Shown: one piece after another, positions 1 to 10,500 of the stretch
How the letters are laid out: every line of letters starts with the position of its first letter
Numbering within the stretch: position 1 is the first letter of the stretch
Source: Trematomus loennbergii
Lineage: Eukaryota > Chordata > Actinopteri > Perciformes > Nototheniidae
NCBI GenBank assembly: GCA_012861695.1
Contig: JAAOOA010000027.1
Coordinates: 14,002,643 to 14,066,642, forward strand
Direction: 5' to 3'
Length of the DNA stretch: 64,000 nt
Made by a program: the position numbers and the translations under genes
The notes under the pieces: generated by a model
The model's database searches: none
The model's input: the letters and a program-made list of their open reading frames with translations, nothing else
What the model was told of the DNA's origin: nothing

Positions 1-1221
1 AGACGCTCCGAGAGGCAGGAGCTCAACGCCCTGGTGAAGACGAGGATGAAACACCTGGGCCTTTCTCCAACCGGATACAGTAAGACAATATTTGTGTATT
101 AAAGTTTCCTGCTCCTGATCTCAAGTCCACCAGTATTGTACTTAAGCACAATTTTGAGGGACTGGTATTTTACCGTAATATTGTTCAGTGGTTGTACTTG
201 AGTATTTCAGAATCAGAATCAGAATCAAGTTTATTGCCAGGTACGTTTACACATACAAGGAATTTGCTTGATATCTGGTGGTGCGAACATAAACAATCTG
301 AACAAATAAGTTGCAAAGTAGGTCAAAAAAAGAAATATATAAGGATAATAAAGAAAAAGTATTTTTAAGAAATCATTTTGCAACAATACAAATAACCTTA
401 ACAGCTCAAAACTAAAAACTAAACACAGGAAAAATAGTATTGAAGGCAAACTACAGTGTATTATATCTTAAGGTGGAGGGCTGTGCACAATTGTGACAGT
501 CAGAGAGTTAAGCATTTACATTACATTACATTACATTACATTACATTACATTTCATTACATTACATTTCATTTAGCTGACGCTTTTATCCAAAGCGACTT
601 ACAATTACCAATTACAGGGACATTCTCCCTGGAGTAACTAAGGACTAAGTGCCTGACTTGTGAGCATGCTCCCTTACAGTATATTACTACATTTCAGAAC
701 AAAACTGAAAAATGTAATATTTTTGACATTGTTGACATTGTTGTATTTGTGCTTTTACTTCCTCCGTCTCTGATAATGCTGCTGCATTTGTAAATGTTTA
801 CCTAAATGTGTCTTCCTGTGTTTTGAATAAACCAGTAACAAAAGAGTCACAGATGTGTGCACAGCTTGCTGTTTACCCTGTTCCTATTTTATTTCCTACA
901 TCACTCACCTCTATTTTTTCATGTGTCAGATGGAATGACAGACCAGGGGAACAGACATTCCTACATCCTCATCAACCCTTCTCCAGACACCAGACTGGAG
1001 CTCCACGACGTTGTGTAAGTACACAAATGTAATTGAAAGTGCTGTAAAATGAACACAGAAGGAGAAGTGTGACAGGATTCAATTGTCTGTGCCCCACCTG
1101 CAGATACCTGATCAGACCAGACCCGCTCTCACTCGTACCCAATCAGGGTAGTAGCAGGAAGTGCAGCGCAGGGATCTCGGAGAGCGACAGGTTCGATACG
1201 CAGGACAGCACCCATCTGTGA
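1..1221 (+). CDS. Slo2/KCNT-like sodium-activated K+ channel, C-terminal three exons (partial)
   Basis: The 3' end of a gene that starts left of the window. Three coding pieces join in phase: 1-79 (donor gtaaga, phase 1), 930-1014 (donor gtaagt, phase 2) and 1104-1221 ending in TGA. The translation contains [19 protein letters not shown] followed by YLIRPDPL. From memory this matches the end of the RCK2 region of KCNT1/KCNT2 (Slack/Slick) tetrameric channels, which form sodium-activated potassium channels in the plasma membrane of excitable cells. The tail after it is short and serine-rich and ends STHL, a possible class I PDZ ligand; mammalian KCNT1 as I recall ends in ETQL. Family assignment is fairly firm; kcnt1 versus kcnt2 or a fish paralogue cannot be decided from about 93 residues. 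The 3'UTR must follow 1221 but its end is not clear. Confidence 0.75.
208..270 (-). repeat. Retroelement 3' tail with (CAGAAT)n end, antisense
   Basis: A short (CAGAAT)n run is followed by a sequence ending in an antisense AATAAA-like tail (aagtttattgcc). This layout is typical of the 3' ends of fish non-LTR retroelements. It lies in an intron of the KCNT-like gene. Family not determined. Confidence 0.5.
507..640. repeat. (TTACA)n microsatellite joined to dispersed fish repeat
   Basis: About a dozen TTACA/TTTCA units (507-570) run into a segment reading tttagctgacgcttttatcc at 570-590, then aaagcgacttacaatta. I recognise this as a very common dispersed repeat in teleosts. It is intronic in the KCNT-like gene. 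Confidence 0.6.
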
Positions 1222-3539
1222 GGGACACAAACAAACAAATAATGTGTCGAACACTGCCAGAGAGAGGAGACACAACAACACAGTTTACAGAGAATCAAGA
1301 GATGGTGAGATGGAGAGGGAATGGAGAAGCCCTCATATTTTCCGCCTCGGTGGACTGATAGGTGCCAGTCTTGCATGGACCTTTTCTATAATGATTGGAA
1401 TGTTTTATTTATGCACCTTTCTATTTTGAATGTGGAAAGCTGCGGACACAGAAGTGCATTTAATGAAAAACTGTATGTATTTATATCTGTTTATGTGCAT
1501 GTAATGTACTGCATCATGTATGTGCAGTGTGTCTGTGTACTGTATGTATGTGCCAGTGTGTGAATGAATGTGTATGTGTGCTTATGGATCAAGAGCAAGA
1601 CACTGCCAATGTGAGAGGTACTGCTGCCAAATGGAAGTCAAGGGATGTATTTTTGTGTCCTTCTGTGTCGTAGGTGTGTTTTGTCAGACTTAATGCTGTT
1701 TGGCCGTATTTGAAAGTGATACTACAATGCACACAACCCCTTTTTATTTTGTGGTCTTCATAAAGCCTTTTTGCAACGTTTTTCCTGTCGCTTTCACAGT
1801 CAAAGGCACACCTATGTTTTACACTCACCAGCAGCGGAGCAATCCAAAGAGCACCAGTCTCTGACTTAAGTAGATAGTCAGCATGCGTCGTCAGTGCAGG
1901 GCATTCAGACACATCGCTGTCCTCAGTATGTTTTCACTTCAGTTATATGAGTTCTCTTGAAACATACTTTTTCCTATGTTTTTTGTTTACCTGTTGTTTC
2001 TCAAAGTCCCACCCTCCCTGCTTCTGTGAGTCAGCGTTAGCCGCCCTACCAACAGCTTGCTTTTCTTGACATGCATGTTAGAGAGGCAGGAGATGGATAG
2101 AAACACAGGTACAAATAGGCTACCATAACATAATGCCATTAAGTACAATAGCCCTGCAATAAATACCTCTTTGTGAAGCTTATAATGTCCCTTTTTGGGG
2201 GGGATGGTGGCAAAGGTGTTGATTAAGTTCTATGTTTTAAAGCCAATTTATAAGCTTTACAATTCAATAGTTGCTGTATTTATTGTATAATAAATGTCCA
2301 TGTTATTTATTTTCTAATTAGAATTTAAATCAATGAAATAATTGTTTTTTTTCAGACTTAATTTCCTTTTTCTGAAAACAAGTAAAAAAATATGCCATTC
2401 GAGTGATATCAATCTGCTTTTTATATACCTTAAATCAGATGTTTTAAAGAACCTGTGATTCATCTGTTAAATCAAACTACATAATTTGTTAGAATGGACG
2501 TTTAAGTCATTTGTTTACCAAGGTATGTTACTTTTTTGTCAGAAATTCAGATTGTACCGTTTCACAGAGAAACGGTGCAGCCATGTGGTGGGCATGCTAA
2601 CCTGCTAACCTGCCAACTTCACTGCTGTAGCTTTAGTGCCATTATAACAGATGAAAATATGTATAAATTAAAGTCAGTCATTATAGCTTGCCATTGCTTT
2701 ATTGCAGTTCGGGTGTCAATTTGTGCCACTTCAACCTGAATGTCTTTGCACAATTTCACTCATTAGTTTCATTATTGCATAATTTTTAGTTTTCAATTAA
2801 TCAGTTGACTGACCTGACACAGTATGTCTTTTGTCTGGTTCATAAAGCTCACGTTTCTGAGCTATTTTTGCTCTGTTATATCAACACTGTGAATGACTCA
2901 CCGCAAATGGCTCCATTTCCTTTATTGTAATGTCCCCGGCCAGGCTAACCAAAGACCACACAATACTTCAACACAAGACTAGATAAGGCTTTATTGACCC
3001 CCTGAGGGGAATTTCCGTTGATGCTGCTGCACAAAAATAGAAATACATACAGATAAATAGATTAAGTCAAACATAAATAAGAAGATTATAGAACCAAATG
3101 AAGTTAAATTGGTTTATTATCAGTACAAAAGATAGGCTACTGTCTCCACTGCTGTCTGCCGTCTGATGACCGTGCACAAATGAGCGCCTGATGCTCTACA
3201 TTTGCATCATAGTGGAATGAGCCGCCAGCTGAATGTGCTGCCACAGCTCGACGTAGAGCGGGTCAAATGAGTTCTCTAGGGTGGCTTGGATCAGTCATGG
3301 CCGCCCACTCCTGAACCCATGAAACAGTGTCAGTGTGCAGCTGCATTGCCAGAAGCTTCTCCCCTGCAGGAGGGACCGCTGGATGAAAGCGCTGGAGAAG
3401 TCGAAGAAGGAGATTCTCACATTGCTTTTCCAGAGGCTTGTGGGTCAGGATGGTAACGCTGGCCCTGGTAAGCACGTGATATCACATTCCTCATTTTAAT
3501 CCATGTTTCTTCAGTTGTGTTATATCAATCACTTTAACT
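1222..3539. other. Intergenic / KCNT-like 3'UTR region
   Basis: No convincing gene. The first part is probably 3'UTR of the KCNT-like gene; AATAAA-like strings occur near 2290. At about 2978-3020 lies an antisense retroelement tail (ggctttattgaccccctgag). The ORFs here are short and lack family features. Confidence 0.5.
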
Positions 3540-3547
3540 ATCTAACA

Positions 3548-4415
3548 CAGGGGGTCCAAACTTTTTTCACTGAGGGCCACACACAGAAATATATACGAAA
3601 GGCTGGGCCACTCACTTGAGGTGAGGTATATTGCCTCATATGTTAAGTTAAGTTATAGGTTAGCAAAATCAATCAAATGTAGGTAAATTATGCTCCAAAC
3701 TTGATTATACTTTAAGAAAAAAAACAACCTACATCCCAGCTCTCCATAGGGTTTCATTTATTTCTTACAAAAGTGTTAGCAGCTCGTTCCTTAAAACAGA
3801 AGCCTCAGATTGATTATAATAAGGGGACATTCTTTTTAAAAGCTTGTTATGCAAATGCATTTTTTTTATCAACTAAGAGTGGTTAGAACATTTAAATGTA
3901 ATTGACTGAATGTCTACATATATATTTAGGACGTATAATACAAGAAAAACACAAGTTTCAGGTGTGGGCCATATTCCAATTCGATTATACGTTTTGAATT
4001 CGCTGAGGGCCAATTCAAAATGGACAATGTTGTGGAAACTTTCACTCGTCAACGATCCGGAGATGTAATAGTAATAATAATAATAATAATAAAGATGGTC
4101 TTCAGCAATCAAACAGAGTTGTCTTTGTGGTCTTTATTCAAGCTTGAAGGTACAGGTTACACAGAGTACAGAGCAGTCTGCATAAGTTGCACACAGAGGG
4201 AACTGTGTGTGTGGAACAGGAACTGTACAACTTATGTGATAGTGACAGGAAACATCTGGGTGCGATGGTGTCTGACACCTAAGCATAACAAAAGGTAGCC
4301 TACTGAGTACAGTCATCATATAAGCGTTGCATTTGGTTTTACCAGGTAACATAAGAAATTGCCACTACAACAACGGGCCACATTTTGCCCCCAGGCCATA
4401 GTTTGGACACCCCTG
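3548..4415. mobile_element. hAT-type DNA transposon, non-autonomous, 868 bp
   Basis: The element begins cagggggtccaaact and ends agtttggacacccctg, which are imperfect inverted termini. It is flanked by a perfect 8-bp duplication atctaaca (3540-3547 and 4416-4423), the hallmark of hAT transposition. Inside is no transposase, only AT-rich DNA, a (TAA)n run near 4066-4092, and about 360 bp (4030-4395) that are absent from its relative at 52108-52665. Confidence 0.9.
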
Positions 4416-4485
4416 ATCTAACATGACTCTCTCTGTACACTGTTGGGTGTTGGGAGTGCTCACTTTGTTTTTATATACAGTATAT

Positions 4486-7102
4486 CTATGCTCATACACA
4501 CTCACACATGCTCACTCACACATGCTCCACGGCAGCAGGGGGCGCTACTGAGTCCATTGGGAAGGCGGGAGGTTGAGCAGAGCATGGAACAGCCCTTGCC
4601 AGCCTGATGACAGCAGTGTTTCTAGCGATCCAGCGATCTGAATTTAGCGATCACTATAATATATATCTTTTAAATATGATTATTTCTCTGCTCCTAGTTC
4701 ATTCCTCTCAGATTCTTCCATCAGTCCCAGTCATTGCATGTCTGTCAATAGAGCTTGGAAAAATGTGTCCAATTCAACAAAATGTTTTTGTGAAGGTCAG
4801 AGCTAAATTATAGATTGTTTGATTGTGTAATTACAAGGTGAGAGAAAATAAATCCACATCCTCCTATTAAACTTATTTTATTTAGTTTTCCATGTTGTAC
4901 ATATACTTACTTGTATTACATGTTGAACCACATGCTGGATATCTTCCCCAGCCTCAAGGAAATACAATAAAATTAATGGATTCATAATTTAAAATGTTTA
5001 TAAAAATGTATAAATTAATAATGTTGTGTGCAAACATTTCAAATTGAAATATAAAATGAAAAATAAGTTTACTTTTTAAATGATTTCTCACAAAAACCTT
5101 TCTAAATTATAGTAAATTATTAAAAAAGGTTTCGTCAATATACGTTTTTCTGCCTAAAATAGTTAAAATTGAACGTAAACTATATCAAACACCACATCCA
5201 TGGCAATTATCCCATTTTTGTTAAGTTAATAACAATATTGATATTATATATATATAATATATATAGCATATAATTGATGCAGTCTTTCTGAACATTTTTT
5301 AAATACTGCAAATGAAGAATATTTGTAATGTTTTACACAGATAGTTCCTTAACTTGAATTTGAAAACACGTGGCAACTTTATTAATACAGCAGTTGAAAA
5401 GATTTGTGGAGGGATACATTCTTCATGGGCTTCAATGGCTCTCTAGATAAAGGGTGTTTTATGGTTGCTTGTATTATCCTCAGATAGTGGTTTGTTTAAA
5501 AAACTAGTGACATTTTAATAAATATTGAAAAAAATGGCTCCAAAAAAAGCATTATATATATATATATATAACCTGGCCGGCTTAACCCGTCTGTATTTCT
5601 TCAAGCACCACAAGATTCATAGTTTATAAGTACAATTCTGGGCCATTGATTGTGTTATTTCTCCAAACACATACAGTAAACATGCCTGTTATGAAGCCTT
5701 AAAATGGTGCAGGAAAAGGACTTTACATTGGTTATACTTAAAGACAGGACTATTCAGTTAAGAGAAGAGAAAAAAGGAAAGAAAATTGTTAATGGGTGAT
5801 GTAACATTAATGACAGACATAATATGAGGTCCTTGGCACTCAGACTTTAGAGGGGTCATTTTGTGATCATGGGGCATCACCCTTACAGCATCAGGACAAT
5901 ATCATATGGAGTCAGATACTGGAAGTGTGCTGGAGGCGTTAACTGGGACTGATGGAAGGATGAGGCTGATGAGACTGAAGAATCTGCGAGGAACGAACTA
6001 GCGGCAGAGGAATAATTATATATTAAAAGACAGCAGCATCATAAGAGGGCAACCATGTGACAGAGTGTGTTACTTTGCTGAAGGATATTTGTGACCAGCT
6101 ATCCATTCCAGGCCAGACTCTAAAGACTTTCCAAGGTGTGAAAATGCTGCTGCCGGAGTACTGACTGGAAGTATTGCTGATATCATGTCTACCATCCTCT
6201 TAAAATACTCTGTCCAACAATATCAGTCTCAGGAAGAAATGTTTTTTAACGCTTATTAAAAGAAAAACATGCATTCTTGTACTCAGGAGGGGACATTGAC
6301 AGAGGATTACTGGAAAAGTACACAATAAGTACTTCATAGTACTTGTGGGGGTAGTTTCAGTAGTACTGAGTCCAACAGGATCAATCTCACGAAGAACTAA
6401 TGGCAACAAAAAGAATTCCCTCATCAAACTTAGCAGAAGTGGCTTGATTTTGTTCTCAGCAGGGACTTTGACAGAGTATTTCTCAAAAAATACACAGTAA
6501 AAGTACTTCAATGTATTGTTAGTAGTAGGCTTACTAATACAAAGTCAAACCGTATCAATTTCATTAAGAACTAATGGTAACATTTTATTTTATCATTCAT
6601 CAAAGATAGCAAAAAACATGCATTATGTACTATGGAGGGGACTCTGACAGAGGATTACTCACAAAGTACACAGTACTTTTTTATTTCTGGTAGCAGTCAA
6701 CTAGTACCGAGTCCAACAGTATCAGTTTTATTCAGAACGTATGGTAAAAATATTTGTATCACTCATTGAATATAGCAGGAAAGAAAATGAAGAGCAGCTG
6801 ATTGACCGAGTGCAGAATCGCTGTATAGTTTAAATCTCCTTAGTTACAATGTTGTCCATTTTAGACAAAGGCTTATTATATTTACAGCCCTAAGAACATT
6901 CATTTTCTGGGCTCAATATGTGTCTTGGCTGTTTTCGTTGTGATCGCTAAATTCAGATCGCTGGATCGCTAGAAACACCGCTGTCATCAGGCTGGTGTTC
7001 CATGCTCTGCTCAACCTCCCGCCTTCCCAATGGACTCAGTAGCGCCCCCTGCTGCCGTGGAGCATGTGTGAGTGAGCATGTGTGAGTGTGTATGAGCCAT
7101 AG
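4486..7102. mobile_element. 2.6-kb unit bounded by ~165-bp inverted repeats
   Basis: Positions 4486-4654 and 6940-7102 are inverted copies, nearly identical apart from a 7-bp gap and a few substitutions. Both contain the block cagcagggggcgctactgag. The interior (about 2.3 kb) is AT-rich, has no long ORF, and includes a ~165-bp tandem repeat at 6210-6790. The long inverted termini suggest a non-autonomous DNA transposon. I could not find a clear target duplication, so an inverted local duplication is the alternative. Confidence 0.6.
6210..6790. repeat. Tandem repeat, ~165-bp unit, about 3.5 copies
   Basis: Four diverged copies of a unit beginning tccaacaRtatcaRtYtcA start near 6211, 6370, 6546 and 6711. 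Each is followed by gaactaatggYaac, then tttgacagagKatt, then a tacacagtac stretch. It lies entirely between the inverted repeats of the 4486-7102 unit. Confidence 0.7.
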
Positions 7103-7115
7103 GTATGAGCACAAC

Positions 7116-7173
7116 CACGGCGGAATATTACTGCCAAAAGTCACGTGACTTTTGGCAGTAATATTCCGCCGTG
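7116..7173. repeat. Perfect 58-bp palindrome centred on CACGTG
   Basis: Two 29-bp arms with no spacer and no mismatch: the left arm begins cacggcggaatattactgcc and the right arm is its exact reverse complement. The axis is at 7144/7145, inside CACGTG, an E-box core. It sits 13 bp beyond the inverted repeat ending near 7102 and about 410 bp upstream of the dehydrogenase start codon. Confidence 0.95.
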
Positions 7174-7181
7174 AGAAGAAA

Positions 7182-7283
7182 AAGTTTTGTACTTGTAAAA
7201 AAAGTGTTGTAGTTGTAAAAACAAGTTTTGTACTTGTAAAAACAAGTTTTGTACTTGTAAAAAAATTGTGTGTACTTGTAAAA
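7182..7283. repeat. 21-22-bp tandem repeat (gttttgtacttgtaaaaac)
   Basis: Five consecutive copies of a unit close to aagttttgtacttgtaaaaa, directly after the 58-bp palindrome and 300-400 bp upstream of the dehydrogenase ATG. The ORFs through it are by-products of the repeat. Confidence 0.85.
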
Positions 7284-7585
7284 CCTATGCTGAATTTGTC
7301 TCTGAAACATGATTTATTAGAAAAATGGTATGTGTTTATTTGATAGATACGTTTTTTCTTTGCAAAACTAAATGCATTAATTTGTAGATGGTGTTTTGTA
7401 TTTGCAAACCACATTGTGTTTGTTAGTGAATCATGAGGCATTTGTAAAACCTGTTTAGTTTGTTTGTGGAGTTATGGCAGGAAATTAGCTCCATAGGATG
7501 TAGTGGGTGTGGCCAGACCAACAGTTGTGTAGGGATTTGTATGCAAGCGCTCAGAGGGAGAATTGTGCAAGCTGAGTCGCAGGCA

Positions 7586-10500
7586 ATGGCAGCTCCATCA
7601 GTCAGCGTGCTCATCACAGGGGCCAACCGAGGCCTGGGCCTGGAGATGGTGAAGCAAATAGTGGAGGCCCCCCGACCACTGAGGAAGCTGTTTGCCTGTT
7701 GCAGGGATCCAGATGGGCCAAGAGCTGAGGTGGGTCTTGTAATTAATTAATGATGACATAACAGAACAAAAATCTTGCAAACCAAAAAATTAAAAAAATT
7801 CAGTGACTGAGACAAATAATAATATTCTGCTTACATAACAAGGTGGAAGACCTTTTCAGATCCACTGTGGCCATATAAAATGTTTTTTTATGAATTAAAT
7901 GTTGAGTGGATGGTGATTATAACTAACTGGTGCTTGTAAACAAACCGCTTAGCGCTGCTATAACTCGTTTGCCAAGCAGCAGGTGGCAAAGGCGAGCTGT
8001 CATGTGCTACACATCGATAAATGTGAACCGATCGACCCACACTCCAAGAAAAATGTAAGTCTCTGGGTGGTAGACGTGCCAAAGCGAGACATATAGGAGC
8101 TTGAGCAGATTTCCGCCAACGTTGTATAACGGAAACATGTCTGCCACCAACATGACTCAGCACTTTCTAACGCAGTGTCCAGTGATTAATTAACATGTGT
8201 AAAAACAACAAATACAGGCACATATCCATTCCTGTGTTTCTCTACTACAGAACTCCTTATGACAGCAATGAAGCCGCATAAATCCGTGGTTAGTTCAAAT
8301 GTCTGTTATGAAAGCCGGACAGGCGAGTGCATGTTACCTAAACATGCTAAAAGTTAAGTTGAACAAGTTAAAGGGAGATGTTGTTCTCAACACACAGCTG
8401 TATTTGTCTGCCTGACTTGTCTGTGTTTTATCTCTTGGACAGTAACTTCGTTCATGCTGCCCTTCTTGGCCAGGTCACTCTTGGAGTCTTTTACCCTCAA
8501 CACCGCGGTGAAGTTAGTTTTAGGTTTAATGTTCGACAGAAATTCACTCTGGATCCAGCGGCGTCCTCTTACCAGTGGCGTAGCCAGGAATTATTGTGTG
8601 GGTGGGCCTGGAGAAATGTAGGTGGGCCAGGGGGAGACTTATTAAGCGTGGGGTCTGAGTGTTACAAAAGTGTCCTTTTTTGCAATAGCTTCCATATCAT
8701 GTGACCCATTGACTCTCAATCCATACCAGATATTTTATCAATGAACAGATGAGACACAGCTCTCAATGTCAACTCAGCAAATATTGTATATTTGGAGTAT
8801 AAAATAAATGGAAATACACAAGTTAAGTACAAGTATCCTACAATTGTATGGGAGAACAGTACTTGAGTAAATGCACTTAGTTACTTTCCACAACAAAATA
8901 ATAATAATTGAAAGTGCACCTATCATGCTATTTTTAGGCAATAGCATAGGTCTCAGATATATAAAATATATAAAAAACATGTCTATGAAGTGTTTTGCTC
9001 AAAATACCAAACAGATCAACCATTCTAGCCATGGCTCCAGGGCCGGCCCTGACCAATTTGCTGCCCTAGGCAAGATTTTAGCTGGCGTCCCCCCCCAAAT
9101 GCAGACACTCACTATGACTCGCGCATGCATTCACATGCACGGTTGTGGCATGACCACAAAAACAGAAAGATATGGACACAAGATGTGTGCAAATGTATTT
9201 AGTATCCTATCCATTTGAACATGATTTAAGTGGGGGGTGGACCTAACCTCCTCTAGGGGGGCCCGGGGCATGCTCCCCCGGGAAGATTTCTTTTTTTTAA
9301 TATTGAAGTTAAAAGCATCAATCTGGTGCACTTTTTGAGAGCAACATTAAGAGATTTATGGATACATATACATTTATTTATGGATATTTTACAAATCACT
9401 CCCCTTTCAAATTGTATTCTTGTTTATTAAGGTGAGACACGGCAGGCAAAAACATCGTTTTTCCTGCACTGGTCAATTTTGAGATTTTGTGCTATTATGA
9501 TTCCATAACATGTTTTCTTTCAGGCTTTTGGAAGGAAAACGTACAAAATACACATTTAAGTGTTTATTTTACTATAGTTTGTCTATTTGCGTCTGTAGAT
9601 TTCTCCTACATTCACCAAAAGTTTGCATTCTAACGTAACATAAAGTACCGCGACCGCTGTTTGCACCATGTCTTCAGAGGTATCGTTGGAAAGCTCCGTT
9701 TCTCCTGCACAATCTCATCGGATCCAAATATGGTCATTTCCTTTGTATCAGCAACCAATCGTGAAAGTGCAAAGGGGTCTTAAACCAAGAAACAAAATCT
9801 CATTGGCTGGTGTCAATTTCTGACAACGTGATTCGTTCAGATGCGTCGCGTGGTGTGCTAAAGCACTTCCTGGTAAGCTTTCCGCTCGAAATTTAAATCT
9901 GAAAATGGCAAAATAACGGAGAAAAAAACGTTCACAGAGAAGACTACAACAATTGTCACTTGCACAAAGCAAGGTTATACAAAAAAAAATGACCCCGAAC
10001 ATAAAATACCTTCACGGAGTGCGTCGATGCGCAAGCTATCATCCAGATAACAGGAGGGTTTAGCTAGCGTCACACTGCAATCTTTAAAGGTCGTTTTCTC
10101 AAAATGAGTTTTTTCTCCTACTCTTGAGTTCGAAATGTCCACTTCAGTAGCAGTTACATACACCAAACCTTCCAGTTATATTCCTATCAATATTATGAAG
10201 GCTTTTACAGAAGGGTTTGGTCATATATAATTCATAGCCTGAATTATATAACATTTTATACCTAAAAACATGGTGAAAATTGATATTTTAGGGCTGTTGA
10301 CAGTATTTTCTGATTTATGGAGTGATACAAAGAGATATCCAAAATCCCTTCTGTAAAAGCCTTAGATACTAATATGACTACAAAATGAAACAATCATTTT
10401 TATCCTGGCTTTATCCAAAGTTCAGATTTCGGTTCCTGAAATGTGTTAAAATATGCGCATATTTCATGAGATAATGGTTCATTTGGATATTTAAACATGC

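Noticed and set aside
3120..3480. Gene-like GC-richer segment with a 70-codon minus-strand ORF
   Set aside because: Adjacent to an antisense retroelement tail and without recognisable protein features; most likely a retroelement piece.
4063..4390. Possible solo LTR inside the hAT element (tgtaatag ... ctacaaca)
   Set aside because: Begins TG and ends CA, but no flanking 4-6-bp duplication was found.
7128..7441. Phe/Tyr/Lys-rich ORFs upstream of the dehydrogenase
   Set aside because: They read through the palindrome and the 21-bp tandem array; no conserved protein.
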